Of a stretch of DNA of 64,000 nt, positions 34,575-43,411 are shown piece by piece; positions within the stretch are counted from its first letter, which is position 1, and each line of letters opens with the position of its first letter. The notes below the pieces were generated by a model. That model had not been told where the DNA came from. It did no database searches and saw only the letters and a program-made list of their open reading frames with translations. The stretch is taken from the NCBI GenBank assembly GCA_947495075.1, contig CANLXH010000002.1:124001-188000 (forward strand), written 5' to 3'. The DNA comes from an uncultured Croceitalea sp. GTDB taxonomy: Bacteria; Bacteroidota; Bacteroidia; Flavobacteriales; Flavobacteriaceae. The position numbers and the translations under genes are program-made.

Positions 34575-35525
34575 ATGGCATATCAAAATCCACAACTGGA
34601 AAATTGGACCGGTAGAGTTTCAAACAAGGAACTTTATCTGCATGAGAAAGTAATGTTGCGTCCTATCTCAGCACTCCAAAAAACAAAAAAGAATACAGTT
34701 GCAGTATTAGGCTATGTTTGTGATGAAGGCGTAAAAAGAAATCAAGGAAGAGTTGGTGCAAAAGAGGGTCCAAATGCAATTCGAAAAGTTTTAGGTAAAA
34801 TGCCCAATCATTTACCAAGCTCAACACATATTCTCGATGTAGGAGATATTCTTTGTTTGCACAATGATATGGAAAGTGCTCAAGAACTTCTCTCTGAAAA
34901 GGTTCTTGAATTACTACAAAAAAACACTTTCCCAATTGTATTGGGTGGCGGTCATGATATCGCTTATGGCCATTTTAAGGGTATTAAAAAATATCTAGTT
35001 TCAAAAAATGAAACCCATACCATAGGAATCATAAATTTTGATGCACATTTTGATTTACGCTCCAATGAAATAGGAAATAATTCTGGTACGCCCTTTTATC
35101 AAATCGCAAAAGAGAATACTACATTCAAATACCTTTGTTTAGGAATCAGGAAAGATGCTAACGATGTCCAACTTTTTAAGACTGCTAAAGCATTCAATGT
35201 TGATTATATGCTCAGAGACCAGTTCTCATTATTCAATTTAAGCGCTATTATAAAACAGCTACATATTTTTATTAAAGCTGTTGACAAAATTTATGTCACT
35301 ATTGACATGGACGGATTTTCTTCAGCTTATGCCCCGGGTGTAAGTGCAGCATCGCCCATGGGTTTTGATCCGGAAATTGTAATAGCGTGTCTTCAAAAAA
35401 TTCTAGCTTCAAAAAAAGTAATCAGTATGGATATCGCAGAAATGAATCCAAATTATGACCGCGATAACCAAACCGCAAAACTTGCCGCTTCACTAATTCA
35501 TCGGGTAATCCATACGATATTCTAG
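34575..35525 (+). CDS. hutG: formimidoylglutamase
   Basis: Manganese hydrolase of the arginase/agmatinase family that converts N-formimidoylglutamate to glutamate and formamide. Metal motifs GGGHDIAYGH near 116, NFDAHFDLR near 153 and TIDMDGFSSAYAPG near 241 are visible; the DxD motif is DMD. Length 316 aa is normal. It is the last gene of the four-gene hut operon, four bases after hutU, so the whole route from histidine to glutamate is encoded here. Confidence 0.94.
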   Translation: MAYQNPQLENWTGRVSNKELYLHEKVMLRPISALQKTKKNTVAVLGYVCDEGVKRNQGRVGAKEGPNAIRKVLGKMPNHLPSSTHILDVGDILCLHNDMESAQELLSEKVLELLQKNTFPIVLGGGHDIAYGHFKGIKKYLVSKNETHTIGIINFDAHFDLRSNEIGNNSGTPFYQIAKENTTFKYLCLGIRKDANDVQLFKTAKAFNVDYMLRDQFSLFNLSAIIKQLHIFIKAVDKIYVTIDMDGFSSAYAPGVSAASPMGFDPEIVIACLQKILASKKVISMDIAEMNPNYDRDNQTAKLAASLIHRVIHTIF

Positions 35526-35527
35526 GC

Positions 35528-35557
35528 ACAAAAAAAGCCTCCCAAAAGGAAAGCCTT
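35528..35557 (-). terminator. terminator after umuD
   Basis: On the minus strand AGGCTTTCC pairs with GGGAGGCT (three G-U pairs) around TTTT and is followed by a seven-T run. It may also weakly stop the convergent hut transcript. Confidence 0.62.
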
Positions 35558-35587
35558 TCATTGGTTTGCATCTACATGCAATACCTT

Positions 35588-35615
35588 GTTTCAATTCCGT
35601 ATGTCGAATTGAAAC
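35588..35615. repeat. perfect 10-bp inverted repeat, 8-bp loop
   Basis: GTTTCAATTC and GAATTGAAAC with centre CGTATGTC, located in the convergent gap between hutG and umuD. It has no T tract of its own. It could be a stable 3'-UTR hairpin or a protein site. Confidence 0.6.
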
Positions 35616-35653
35616 ACAACACAACGGCACAAAGATAGCAAAGGTTTTAGTAT

Positions 35654-36100
35654 TCACAAGGCTTTAATAACGTAGGTAACCACCCCCCATACCAATAAAT
35701 CATTGGCTTCTGTAATTTCAATAGGTTTATAAGTTTCATTTTCTGGCATTAGAAACAGTCTTTCTTTTTCTTTTTTTAAGCGTTTCACTGTAAATTCTCC
35801 ATCAACAAAACAGACTACTATTTTTCCATTTTCTGGCTCTAGGCTTCTATCTACAACTAATAAATCGCCATCATCCAAACCGGCATTTATCATAGATTTT
35901 CCACTAACACGTGCGTAAAAAGTAGCTTCTTCATTTTTAACAAGCGTTTTGTCCAAACTTATACGTGTTTCTTTAAAATCATCGGCAGGTGAAGGAAATC
36001 CTGCTGAAATATTATTATTGGAAATTGGAATGGATGAAGCATTGGAACAATCTAAACTAAAAAACTGTAGTTTATTACTATTTATCTTTTTCGATTTCAT
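35654..36100 (-). CDS. umuD: UmuD-like S24 autoprotease, Pol V subunit
   Basis: S24-family protein of 148 aa that is self-cleaved with RecA filament help and then binds UmuC for translesion synthesis. The cleavage site candidate is A33-G34 in SAGFPSP; the catalytic serine is S69 in VSGKSM and the lysine is K106 in FTVKRL. It overlaps the stop of umuC by four bases (ATGA), so translation is coupled. Unusually, it is the second gene of the pair; in E. coli umuD comes first. Confidence 0.93.
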   Translation of the reverse strand: MKSKKINSNKLQFFSLDCSNASSIPISNNNISAGFPSPADDFKETRISLDKTLVKNEEATFYARVSGKSMINAGLDDGDLLVVDRSLEPENGKIVVCFVDGEFTVKRLKKEKERLFLMPENETYKPIEITEANDLLVWGVVTYVIKAL

Positions 36101-37356
36101 TTTACTTTAATAATATCATTGATATCCGTTGTATATTTAGGAGACAAATGTTCTTGACGCATCTTCCATGTACGTTCCAAGTCTTGATTTCCAACTTTAA
36201 TTTTATAATCTCCCCATTTAGTGTTAACCCTATCCAGTGCCTTCATGAGTGCATTATGTTTTGGATTTTCTCTTTGAAATAAGTCTAATTGATTTGCATC
36301 TGTAGGAACTAAACCACTAACGATAACACCTGCTCTTTTATATTTTATTCCTGACTTGTAAATAGCATTTACAGCTTCTACAGCATAATTTGAAATGGTA
36401 AGTGTAGAATCTGTAGCAAAAGGAAGTGTCACTAACGTACTACTTCTATCTTGAGGACTATTCTTTTTATGCCTATCGCTCCTTAAAAAAACCATCACGA
36501 TATTGCAACTACTGTTTTGAGTTCTTAATTTCTCAGCGCAGCTACTAGCAAAAGTTGAAACGCGTTCTTTAATATTTTCAATATCAGAAAATGTGCGTTC
36601 AAAACTACGTGTAGTAGCAATTGCCTTTTTATCACGAGTGTCATCATCTAAACCAAGCGAAGGTATACCCTCTAAGTCTTTTTTAAGCTTTAAGCCTGTT
36701 ATTGCCAACTGTTTTTTAACCCATTCATCTGAAAGCTGTGTAAAGTCAAAAGCTGTTTTCACATTTTTTGTTTGCAGTCGCTTTAAATTTCCATGACCTA
36801 TCCCCCAAACACTTTCTATTTTTGTCCATTTTAAAGCTTTTATCCTTCCTTCTTCAGAGTTTATGACAAAAACACCGTTGGTTTTATCCCTTAATTTTTT
36901 AGAAATCTTATTCGCAACCTTGGCCAAAGCTTTTGTAGGTGCAATACCTATACTAACAGGAATTCCTGTACATTTTTGAACCTTATACTGTATTTTTCTG
37001 CCGTAAGTATCTAAATCATAATTTTTAAACCCTTCAAACTTCAGGAAAGCTTCATCTATACTATACACCTCCATATCTGGAGTAAATTCCCCTAAGATAT
37101 TCATTACCCTAGTACTCATATCTCCATATAACGGGTAATTTGAAGAGAAGATCTTAATTTTATTTTTTTTGCAGAACTCCCAATATTTAAAAGCAGGTGC
37201 AGCCATAGGCAATCCTAGTTTTTTTGTCTCATCACTTCTAGATATAAAACAACCATCGTTATTAGAAAGAATAGCAACAGGCGTATTGTTATATTGTGGT
37301 TGAAAAGCCCGCTCACATGAGGCATAAAAGTTATTACAATCAACTAAGGCAAACAT
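36097..37356 (-). CDS. umuC: UmuC-like Y-family DNA polymerase
   Basis: Error-prone Y-family polymerase, catalytic subunit of Pol V, 419 aa. The N-terminal DCNNFYASCERAF holds the first metal aspartate (D7) and YSIDEAFL the second acidic pair near 101-104; VSIGIAPTKALAKVANK lies in the palm, and little-finger sequence follows. It is the first gene of the umuC-umuD transcript, with an AT-rich promoter region beyond 37357. No LexA-type box was recognised there. Confidence 0.94.
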   Translation of the reverse strand: MFALVDCNNFYASCERAFQPQYNNTPVAILSNNDGCFISRSDETKKLGLPMAAPAFKYWEFCKKNKIKIFSSNYPLYGDMSTRVMNILGEFTPDMEVYSIDEAFLKFEGFKNYDLDTYGRKIQYKVQKCTGIPVSIGIAPTKALAKVANKISKKLRDKTNGVFVINSEEGRIKALKWTKIESVWGIGHGNLKRLQTKNVKTAFDFTQLSDEWVKKQLAITGLKLKKDLEGIPSLGLDDDTRDKKAIATTRSFERTFSDIENIKERVSTFASSCAEKLRTQNSSCNIVMVFLRSDRHKKNSPQDRSSTLVTLPFATDSTLTISNYAVEAVNAIYKSGIKYKRAGVIVSGLVPTDANQLDLFQRENPKHNALMKALDRVNTKWGDYKIKVGNQDLERTWKMRQEHLSPKYTTDINDIIKVK

Positions 37357-37414
37357 GCTCTAAAATTACTCTTTAATATGAAAAGTAAATATTACTTCTA
37401 CTTAATATAAAAAC

Positions 37415-37449
37415 TAAAAAAGCTTTCAATAATTATTGAAGGCTTTTTG
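37415..37449. terminator. bidirectional terminator-like hairpin
   Basis: AAGCTTTCAATAA pairs with TTATTGAAGGCTT (one G-U) without a loop gap, flanked by A and T runs on both sides. It is about 130 bases after the last gene of the pilus-like operon. Confidence 0.75.
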
Positions 37450-37472
37450 TGGTCTAGGACGGAATTCAAACT
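37449..37472 (-). pseudogene. possible remnant of a tRNA 3' end
   Basis: The forward string GTGGTCTAGGACGGAATTC, followed by AAACTT, resembles a T-arm plus acceptor 3' half of a tRNA such as tRNA-Asp (ggtctggacgggactcgaac type) with several changes. No D- or anticodon arm follows. Low confidence; it could be chance. Confidence 0.3.
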
Positions 37473-37577
37473 TTTCTTGAAAACGCCCTATACATAAAGC
37501 TTATCAAGAAACTATTTTTGGACTTGTTTTTTAATGAAGTAAATCTGTTTGTTACGTCTTGAATAAAAGCAGAATTT

Positions 37578-38090
37578 TCATTGAATATTTTGAATCAAAA
37601 CTTTTGCTGTTAAAAATTTTCTTCGAGTTCTAAAATTAGTTTCCCTATTAAAATCAGCATGAATAATTTCACCAAAAGTGCTATTTTTTTCGATGTTATA
37701 GAGTACCTTAAGTAGGGCCGTATAATTTCCATCTAAAGTAAAATTGTACACGATATATTCGGAGTCATTTTTTGAAAAGATATGGGGAGCTTCAAAGTTT
37801 TTAAGCTTTACTTCTTCTTTTTCTGCCAGAGTATTTAATGTTTTTAAAAGATTATTTTCTAAAGAAGTATCTGCAAGGTTCATGGACTGTAAAATAGAGT
37901 CATAATACACTTCTTTTTTTGAAAAAACTTTCAATTGTTTAGATATATCTCCATAAAGCAAACTCTGTTTTTTTATAGAGGTATATTCTTTTTTTACTCC
38001 TACTGTTTTGGAAATAGCTAAAAAATAAGAGAGAAGCAAAAGAAGAATTGCTCCAAAAACAAGACTTAAAAACTTAGCTTTACTCGTCAT
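37578..38090 (-). CDS. PilO/GspM-like inner-membrane protein
   Basis: 170-aa protein with one N-terminal membrane helix (about 8-27), a short coiled region and a compact C-terminal alpha/beta domain (about 95-168), with FTLDGNYTALLKVLYNIE characteristic of PilO/GspM-like ferredoxin folds. It would support the assembly platform of a type II secretion or type IV pilus machine. It is the last gene of the six-gene minus-strand operon and overlaps the PilN-like gene by 11 bases. The identification rests on topology and position more than on residue identity. Confidence 0.68.
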   Translation of the reverse strand: MTSKAKFLSLVFGAILLLLLSYFLAISKTVGVKKEYTSIKKQSLLYGDISKQLKVFSKKEVYYDSILQSMNLADTSLENNLLKTLNTLAEKEEVKLKNFEAPHIFSKNDSEYIVYNFTLDGNYTALLKVLYNIEKNSTFGEIIHADFNRETNFRTRRKFLTAKVLIQNIQ

Positions 38091-39288
38091 CTATTGAAAC
38101 TTTTAGTTCAAAGAAAGCACTTTTGGCATTTTCATGTCCAAAACCCAAGGTTTTTACTTGTACAACCCAAGTTAGTCGCTCTAAAGTTGTAATCCAATTA
38201 GAAAAATCATCGTCATTAATGGTCTCTCCAGATATAACTATTGTATTGAATTCTTGTTCAATGCTTTTTCCTTGTTGTAAAGGCTTAGCCAAAGGTTGGT
38301 AAGTTATACTTTTTAGAATAATAGTAGTAGGAACTGTTTTGCCAATATCATCAAGGTAAAGTGTGCTCATGGAGTTTTTACTTGAAAAAATAGCATCAAC
38401 ATGCTTTTCTTTTGTCGTTACACTTTCTTTTAGCTCTAATAGCTTTTCTTTTTTAAAACTATTGGAGTTCAACTCTAGCTCAAGGTTATGCTTTTTTTCA
38501 TAATACTGATTAAAAACAAGAAAATTACCTAACAATAGTATTAGGAAAAAACCGATTACGGGCCATATCAACATTTGAAATCGTCTTAAAAACTGAAACT
38601 CCTTTTTTAGAAACGATTCTTTTTCTTCATAGTTTGTATGAACTTTTGAAACACTTAAAAACTGTTGCAGGACATTACCAAAACCAATTAGCGATTTATT
38701 ACTAATATTTAAACCATTTATAAGATATTGCATTTCTGTTTTCCGTCCGCTAGATGCCTTGATGCCATATTCACCTTCCGAAAAAGAAATTTCTTTAATA
38801 TTGGTGATTATAGATTCTTCTTTTAAGTGAGGTAAAAGAACCGATAAAACAGAAGACCCTAGATGAAAACACAATACTGAAACACCTGCAATCTTAAACT
38901 TTTCAAGTAATTCTAAAACCCATTTTCGTTCTGCAATCGCTATATAGCTGAGGTTTTTAAACTCAGAAACATTGTAAAAGAATCTATTAAAATCGAGTCC
39001 TGGAAATTCTTGGTCAACTAGTTCTCTTACGTCGTTTTGAATTTTTTTTTGAGTAAGCTTTTCAAGTATACCATTCGAATTAATAGTTAAACAAATTGGA
39101 ATCTTTTTATCTAAAACCTCTAAGAGTTTTATCCATTCAGAAAAACGCCATTCATCTACAATGACTAATTCTCCCTTTGATTTTCGAAGTAGAATAAGAT
39201 GAAATAGTGCTTCTTTTTGTTCACTAAAAATTTCTAAGCCATACAGACTACTTCCTAAATCAAAATAAGAAATCAATTTTTTAAGCAC
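38080..39288 (-). CDS. PilN/GspL-like assembly protein
   Basis: 402-aa protein. Residues 1-230 look like a degenerate actin-like (PilM/GspL cytoplasmic) part; a membrane helix follows near 237-257 (WPVIGFFLILLLGNFLVFN); a coiled coil and a PilN-like ferredoxin domain make up the rest, with LDDIGKTVPTTIILKSITYQ. So PilM and PilN functions appear fused as in GspL. Start is GTG at 39288, sharing one base with the secretin stop (TAGTG). It is probably the cytoplasmic link to the ATPase. Confidence 0.72.
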   Translation of the reverse strand: MLKKLISYFDLGSSLYGLEIFSEQKEALFHLILLRKSKGELVIVDEWRFSEWIKLLEVLDKKIPICLTINSNGILEKLTQKKIQNDVRELVDQEFPGLDFNRFFYNVSEFKNLSYIAIAERKWVLELLEKFKIAGVSVLCFHLGSSVLSVLLPHLKEESIITNIKEISFSEGEYGIKASSGRKTEMQYLINGLNISNKSLIGFGNVLQQFLSVSKVHTNYEEKESFLKKEFQFLRRFQMLIWPVIGFFLILLLGNFLVFNQYYEKKHNLELELNSNSFKKEKLLELKESVTTKEKHVDAIFSSKNSMSTLYLDDIGKTVPTTIILKSITYQPLAKPLQQGKSIEQEFNTIVISGETINDDDFSNWITTLERLTWVVQVKTLGFGHENAKSAFFELKVSIDDE

Positions 39289-41507
39289 TAGTAGATAACT
39301 GTTGGTTTAATTAGGATAGTAAGTTTTTGTTTGGTATCCTCTCTTTTTCTTTTACTGAAAAGCCATTTAATCACAGGAATTCTCGCCAAAAAGGGAACTC
39401 CGCTTCCAGAATCGTTCTTAACCTTTTCTTCTAACCCTCCAAGAATGGCCAAATCTTGGTTTTGCATTCTAATAATTGAGCTAAATTCCCTTGAGGTTAA
39501 CCCCGGTGGTGCATCATCATCAATACGTTCACCACTAAAATCGGATTGGATTACATTAATATCTAAAGTCACTTGCCCATTTCCAGAAACTAAGGGTTTA
39601 ATACTGACTGCCAGTTCGGCATCAATAGGCTGAAAATTTCTTATTTCGGAAGACGTAGGAATTTGAGATCCAAAAAAGTTCTGACTTGTTACTACATAAT
39701 ACGTTGTTTCACCAATAGATAAATTGGCTCGATGCCCGTTCAAAGTAGACAATTTCGGAGTAGACCTAATCTTAAGATTACCATTTTGTTCCATGGCCTT
39801 TATCGTAGCGAAAAACTCTGGAACTACCTTGCCGATATTAAAAGACCCAAAACCATCAAACCCGCCAATAATTTTATTGACCGTTTTTGATCCCAACGTT
39901 AAATCAGTTTCAGGAAAAACACCTCCCCTGGTCTGTACTTCATTATCTCCAATCCCCCAGCTAATTCCAGTCTCTACGGTTGCAGATTTTCTTACTTCTA
40001 TCAGCATTACTTCAATTAGCACAACCGGAACAGGTTTATCTATTTGTTTGATAAAATTTTTAAAGCGATTGATTTTCGCAGCGGGACCACTGACCAAAAA
40101 ACTATTTAGTTCAAAGTCTACTTTGATATCTAGATCTGCCGTAACCTCATCCGGTAGAATATTTACTATAGCTTCAGCATTTGATTGATAGTTGTTTCCA
40201 AACTGGGAAGACTGGGTATTAATGCTTCTAGCGTTATTAAAATTATTTTGACCAAAACCACTTTGATTGTTTCCAAAACCATTGTTATTTTGAAAACCTC
40301 CGCCTAAGTAATTTACATTCCCGCTTATTGTTCGTCCCGCAGTACGCCTCTGATTATTATTTTGCATGGGGTCTCCTAAAAGTTCAACAGATCTATGCAT
40401 CATTTGAACTACTTCTAGTTTACGAACGCTCAATTGATCTTCGGTACCAAAAAAATAGATATTATTCTCTTTTTTAAAAGTGAATGCTTTTGAGGATGAA
40501 GAAATAGGTGTATTGGTATTTTGATTTGACAACCGTCCTTGATTCTGATTAGAGCCATTATTAAGGACCGGTGCCTTTTGAACGTAAGAAGATTGGCTTT
40601 CAAACATTTTGGTAAGTAGTTCATCAAAATAAATTTGTTTGGCCTTAAAGCTTACGCTACCTGCTTCGGTAAGCGATGTGGCAGTATAAATATCTAAATC
40701 AAGATCTAAGCTTATTTGATTAATTAGTTCTGAAACGGGAACATTCACAAAATCAACATTCAAAATTCTATTTACAGTGTCGAGAACGGTATAGTTTAAA
40801 CTGTTTCCAAATCTTCTTCTATTGGGACCATTTCCATCTTTAGTGTCAAATTCAAATCGGTCAAACAAGAAAAAACCATCTCGTGATTTAGTAAATGTGA
40901 GATTGCTGCTTTTCGCCAATTTTTCTAATGCTAAATCTAGGGGCACATTTTTTACATAAAAAGTTAGCGGTATGTTTTCCATCCCACTACTAAAAAGAAG
41001 ATTCTGACCAGAGATATCAATTATTTTTCTAAAAGCTTTTTCCAATGGGTCATTTTTCAAATCCATCGAAATCAGATTTTGAATTGGCTCAAAAACAATG
41101 TCAACTTCTTTTTCTGGTATTTCAACTGGAGGTGGAGTATACTTTTTTATGGATAGTATGTTTCCACTAAAATCAATACCCAGCTCATATTCCTTACATA
41201 AAAAAAGCAGTAAATCGGCCACTGTAACATTTGAAAAATTATTTACAATGCTTAAGGTTTGAAGGCTCGGATTAACATTTAAATTCAATTTATGCACATC
41301 GGCGACCGCTAACAAAAAATTCGATAATGGCACACTACTAACATTGATATCCAGTTTAAGATTTTCTGAAAGACCTGAATTATCGACTGCCAAGACCTCT
41401 AATTGGTTCTGTATCTTAAGTATTCTACTAGCCTCCTCAGCTTCTGGGTTTTGGGCAAGGCAAAAGGTACAGCTTAACAATAAAATTAGTAGTAGGTTTT
41501 TATGCAT
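39288..41507 (-). CDS. secretin (GspD/PilQ-type)
   Basis: Outer-membrane secretin of 739 aa that forms the exit pore. Signal peptide ends FCLAQ. Several N-type domains follow (about 60-300); a low-complexity Asn/Gly/Gln stretch lies near 350-430; the secretin barrel domain runs from about 490 to 735 and carries VPVVLIEVMLIEVRKSATVE, the LKIRSTPKLSTLNGHRA segment and the closing signature GVPFLARIPVIKWLFSKRKR. The Asn-rich linker is unusual. It lies between the GspE gene (three bases upstream) and the PilN-like gene. Confidence 0.9.
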   Translation of the reverse strand: MHKNLLLILLLSCTFCLAQNPEAEEASRILKIQNQLEVLAVDNSGLSENLKLDINVSSVPLSNFLLAVADVHKLNLNVNPSLQTLSIVNNFSNVTVADLLLFLCKEYELGIDFSGNILSIKKYTPPPVEIPEKEVDIVFEPIQNLISMDLKNDPLEKAFRKIIDISGQNLLFSSGMENIPLTFYVKNVPLDLALEKLAKSSNLTFTKSRDGFFLFDRFEFDTKDGNGPNRRRFGNSLNYTVLDTVNRILNVDFVNVPVSELINQISLDLDLDIYTATSLTEAGSVSFKAKQIYFDELLTKMFESQSSYVQKAPVLNNGSNQNQGRLSNQNTNTPISSSSKAFTFKKENNIYFFGTEDQLSVRKLEVVQMMHRSVELLGDPMQNNNQRRTAGRTISGNVNYLGGGFQNNNGFGNNQSGFGQNNFNNARSINTQSSQFGNNYQSNAEAIVNILPDEVTADLDIKVDFELNSFLVSGPAAKINRFKNFIKQIDKPVPVVLIEVMLIEVRKSATVETGISWGIGDNEVQTRGGVFPETDLTLGSKTVNKIIGGFDGFGSFNIGKVVPEFFATIKAMEQNGNLKIRSTPKLSTLNGHRANLSIGETTYYVVTSQNFFGSQIPTSSEIRNFQPIDAELAVSIKPLVSGNGQVTLDINVIQSDFSGERIDDDAPPGLTSREFSSIIRMQNQDLAILGGLEEKVKNDSGSGVPFLARIPVIKWLFSKRKREDTKQKLTILIKPTVIY

Positions 41508-41510
41508 AAA

Positions 41511-42920
41511 TTAATTGGTTAATAAAGAATAAACCTCATCAATGGAAGTAGAACCCTCTTTCACCATTGCCAAGGCATTTTCGTGTAAGGTAGCAATTTT
41601 ATTGTCTTTTAAATAATGATTAATACTAAGGACATTATTTTTTATTTCTGAACTAAGTTCTTGGGTTATGGGCACTATTTCGTAAATCGCTTTTCTACCT
41701 TGATATCCTGTATGATAGCATTTTGGACATCCTATGGCTTTATGATGCGTTGTAATTTCTTTGACAAACTTATTCCCTTCCGGTAACACATCATCATTGA
41801 TGCGCTCTTCTTTTTTGCAATGGGGGCAGAGTTTACGAACCAAGCGTTGTGCTACGCTAATATTCAAAGTACTCGCTATTAAAAAAGGTGGCACACCCAT
41901 ATCGATAAGTCGAGATATGGTGCCCCAAGCAGAATTGGTATGTATCGTTGAAAGTACTAAGTGCCCAGTTAGTGCTGCCCTAATGGCCATATTGGCTGTT
42001 TTTACATCCCTAATTTCACCAACCATTATAATATCTGGGTCTTGCCTTAAAAAAGTGCGTAATGATGAGGCAAAATCTAAACCAATATTTTCTTTTAGCT
42101 GTACCTGATTTACACCGTCTAGAGTATATTCTATAGGATCTTCAATAGTTAAGATATTATTTGACGCATTGTTTAACAATTTCAAGGTAGCATATAATGT
42201 TGTGGTCTTTCCTGAGCCAGTGGGGCCAGAAATCAAGACAATACCATTTGGCTTTTTGATACCTGCTTTATACCATGCAAGCTCAGTTTTGTTAAAACCA
42301 AGCTTATCCAAGCTTATTTTTTCGGTATCTCGGTTCAGAATTCTAAGTACAATCTTTTCACCAAAAAGTGTTGGTAAAGTAGAAACCCGAATATCAAAAT
42401 CGTCTCCCATTGTTTTCACGCTGATACGCCCATCTTGTGGCAATCTTTTTTCGGCGATATCCAACTCAGCTTTTATCTTAATTTTATTGATAATGGTTGG
42501 ATATTCACTTTTAGCAATGGTATATTGTTCCATTAATTTCCCATCTAAACGAAAACGCACCCTACACTCATTTTCATAAGGTTCAAAATGGATGTCACTA
42601 CTGCCTATATCTTTGGCGTTAACCAAAATCTTATCCAGAAAATCTGCCGAGTAATTTAAGGTGCTTTTGGTAGTTTTAGAGGCTATACGGTAGTTAGAGG
42701 TAAGATAGTCTTGTAATTCATCCGTACTTACCAGCTTAAGATGAACAGGAAGGTCCATAACAATATTAAGCTCTGACAGTAGGCTTTCAATATTTTTCGA
42801 GTCTGTTATAAATGTTAGCACTTCACCATTCAGTTCTTTAGGTACAATACGATAATGAAAAGCCTGTTCGGCAGATATACGCTGAATAAGACTATTGTTT
42901 ATTTTAAAGGATTCTTTCAA
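41511..42920 (-). CDS. GspE/PilB-type secretion ATPase
   Basis: Hexameric traffic ATPase of 469 aa that drives pseudopilus assembly. An N-terminal MshEN/GspE-N domain is followed by the ATPase core with Walker A SGPTGSGKTTTLY near 228-240, the Asp box, Walker B-like IIMVGEIRD, and the tetracysteine zinc element C-x2-C ... C-x2-C near 365-395 (LCPHC and GCPKC). All functional motifs are present. The start is TTG at 42920; no ATG is nearby. The stop of the prepilin peptidase gene lies three bases upstream. Confidence 0.93.
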   Translation of the reverse strand: MKESFKINNSLIQRISAEQAFHYRIVPKELNGEVLTFITDSKNIESLLSELNIVMDLPVHLKLVSTDELQDYLTSNYRIASKTTKSTLNYSADFLDKILVNAKDIGSSDIHFEPYENECRVRFRLDGKLMEQYTIAKSEYPTIINKIKIKAELDIAEKRLPQDGRISVKTMGDDFDIRVSTLPTLFGEKIVLRILNRDTEKISLDKLGFNKTELAWYKAGIKKPNGIVLISGPTGSGKTTTLYATLKLLNNASNNILTIEDPIEYTLDGVNQVQLKENIGLDFASSLRTFLRQDPDIIMVGEIRDVKTANMAIRAALTGHLVLSTIHTNSAWGTISRLIDMGVPPFLIASTLNISVAQRLVRKLCPHCKKEERINDDVLPEGNKFVKEITTHHKAIGCPKCYHTGYQGRKAIYEIVPITQELSSEIKNNVLSINHYLKDNKIATLHENALAMVKEGSTSIDEVYSLLTN

Positions 42921-42922
42921 TT

Positions 42923-43411
42923 TTAATAAGTATAAAGAGACGGCTCTTGAATAAAAATGCTAATACTTAAAACTAAGAAAAGAAAAATTGACATCAATCC
43001 TGCTAATGGAACTGTTTTAATTTTTTGATATTTTTTCAGCACTAAAAAAACGATAAAAGCAAAAAGTAGGGCATTTGCAAAAAGAACTATGAAAGTTATT
43101 GTCGGAAACCCTAAGGCCATGGCATAAAAGAACAATAAATCACCAAGACCAAAACTATAATCTAAAAATGGCTTTTTAAAAAGTATTTTAGTGACCAAGA
43201 AAATTGAAAGTAGTACTAAAGAAATTATTAAAGAATTCAAAAGAATGTTTAGCCAGAAAATTTCGACTACCGGAACGGTACTAAAATAAAGTACACTTAA
43301 ATTTAGACCCAGTGATGGAAATAAAAACCAATATACTTTTCGTTCTTTAAAGTCTTGAAAAGCAATACAAAAAAGGATAAGTAAGGCACTTAAAGTAAGA
43401 ACAAGTATCAA
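42923..43411 (-). CDS. A24-family prepilin peptidase-like protein
   Basis: 162-aa polytopic protein of the type IV prepilin peptidase/preflagellin peptidase family. Both catalytic aspartates are seen: one in AFQDFKERKVYW near residue 19 and one in the GxGD motif SFGLGDLLFF near 91. It lacks the N-terminal methylase domain and zinc cysteines of full-length PilD, so it may cleave without methylating. The start is TTG at 43411 overlapping the pseudopilin stop (TTGA). It presumably processes the pseudopilin encoded just upstream. Confidence 0.85.
   Translation of the reverse strand: MILVLTLSALLILFCIAFQDFKERKVYWFLFPSLGLNLSVLYFSTVPVVEIFWLNILLNSLIISLVLLSIFLVTKILFKKPFLDYSFGLGDLLFFYAMALGFPTITFIVLFANALLFAFIVFLVLKKYQKIKTVPLAGLMSIFLFLVLSISIFIQEPSLYTY

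Noticed and set aside
39331-40188. Plus-strand frames of 100 and 154 aa
   Set aside because: Antisense to the secretin gene, with no recognisable domain.
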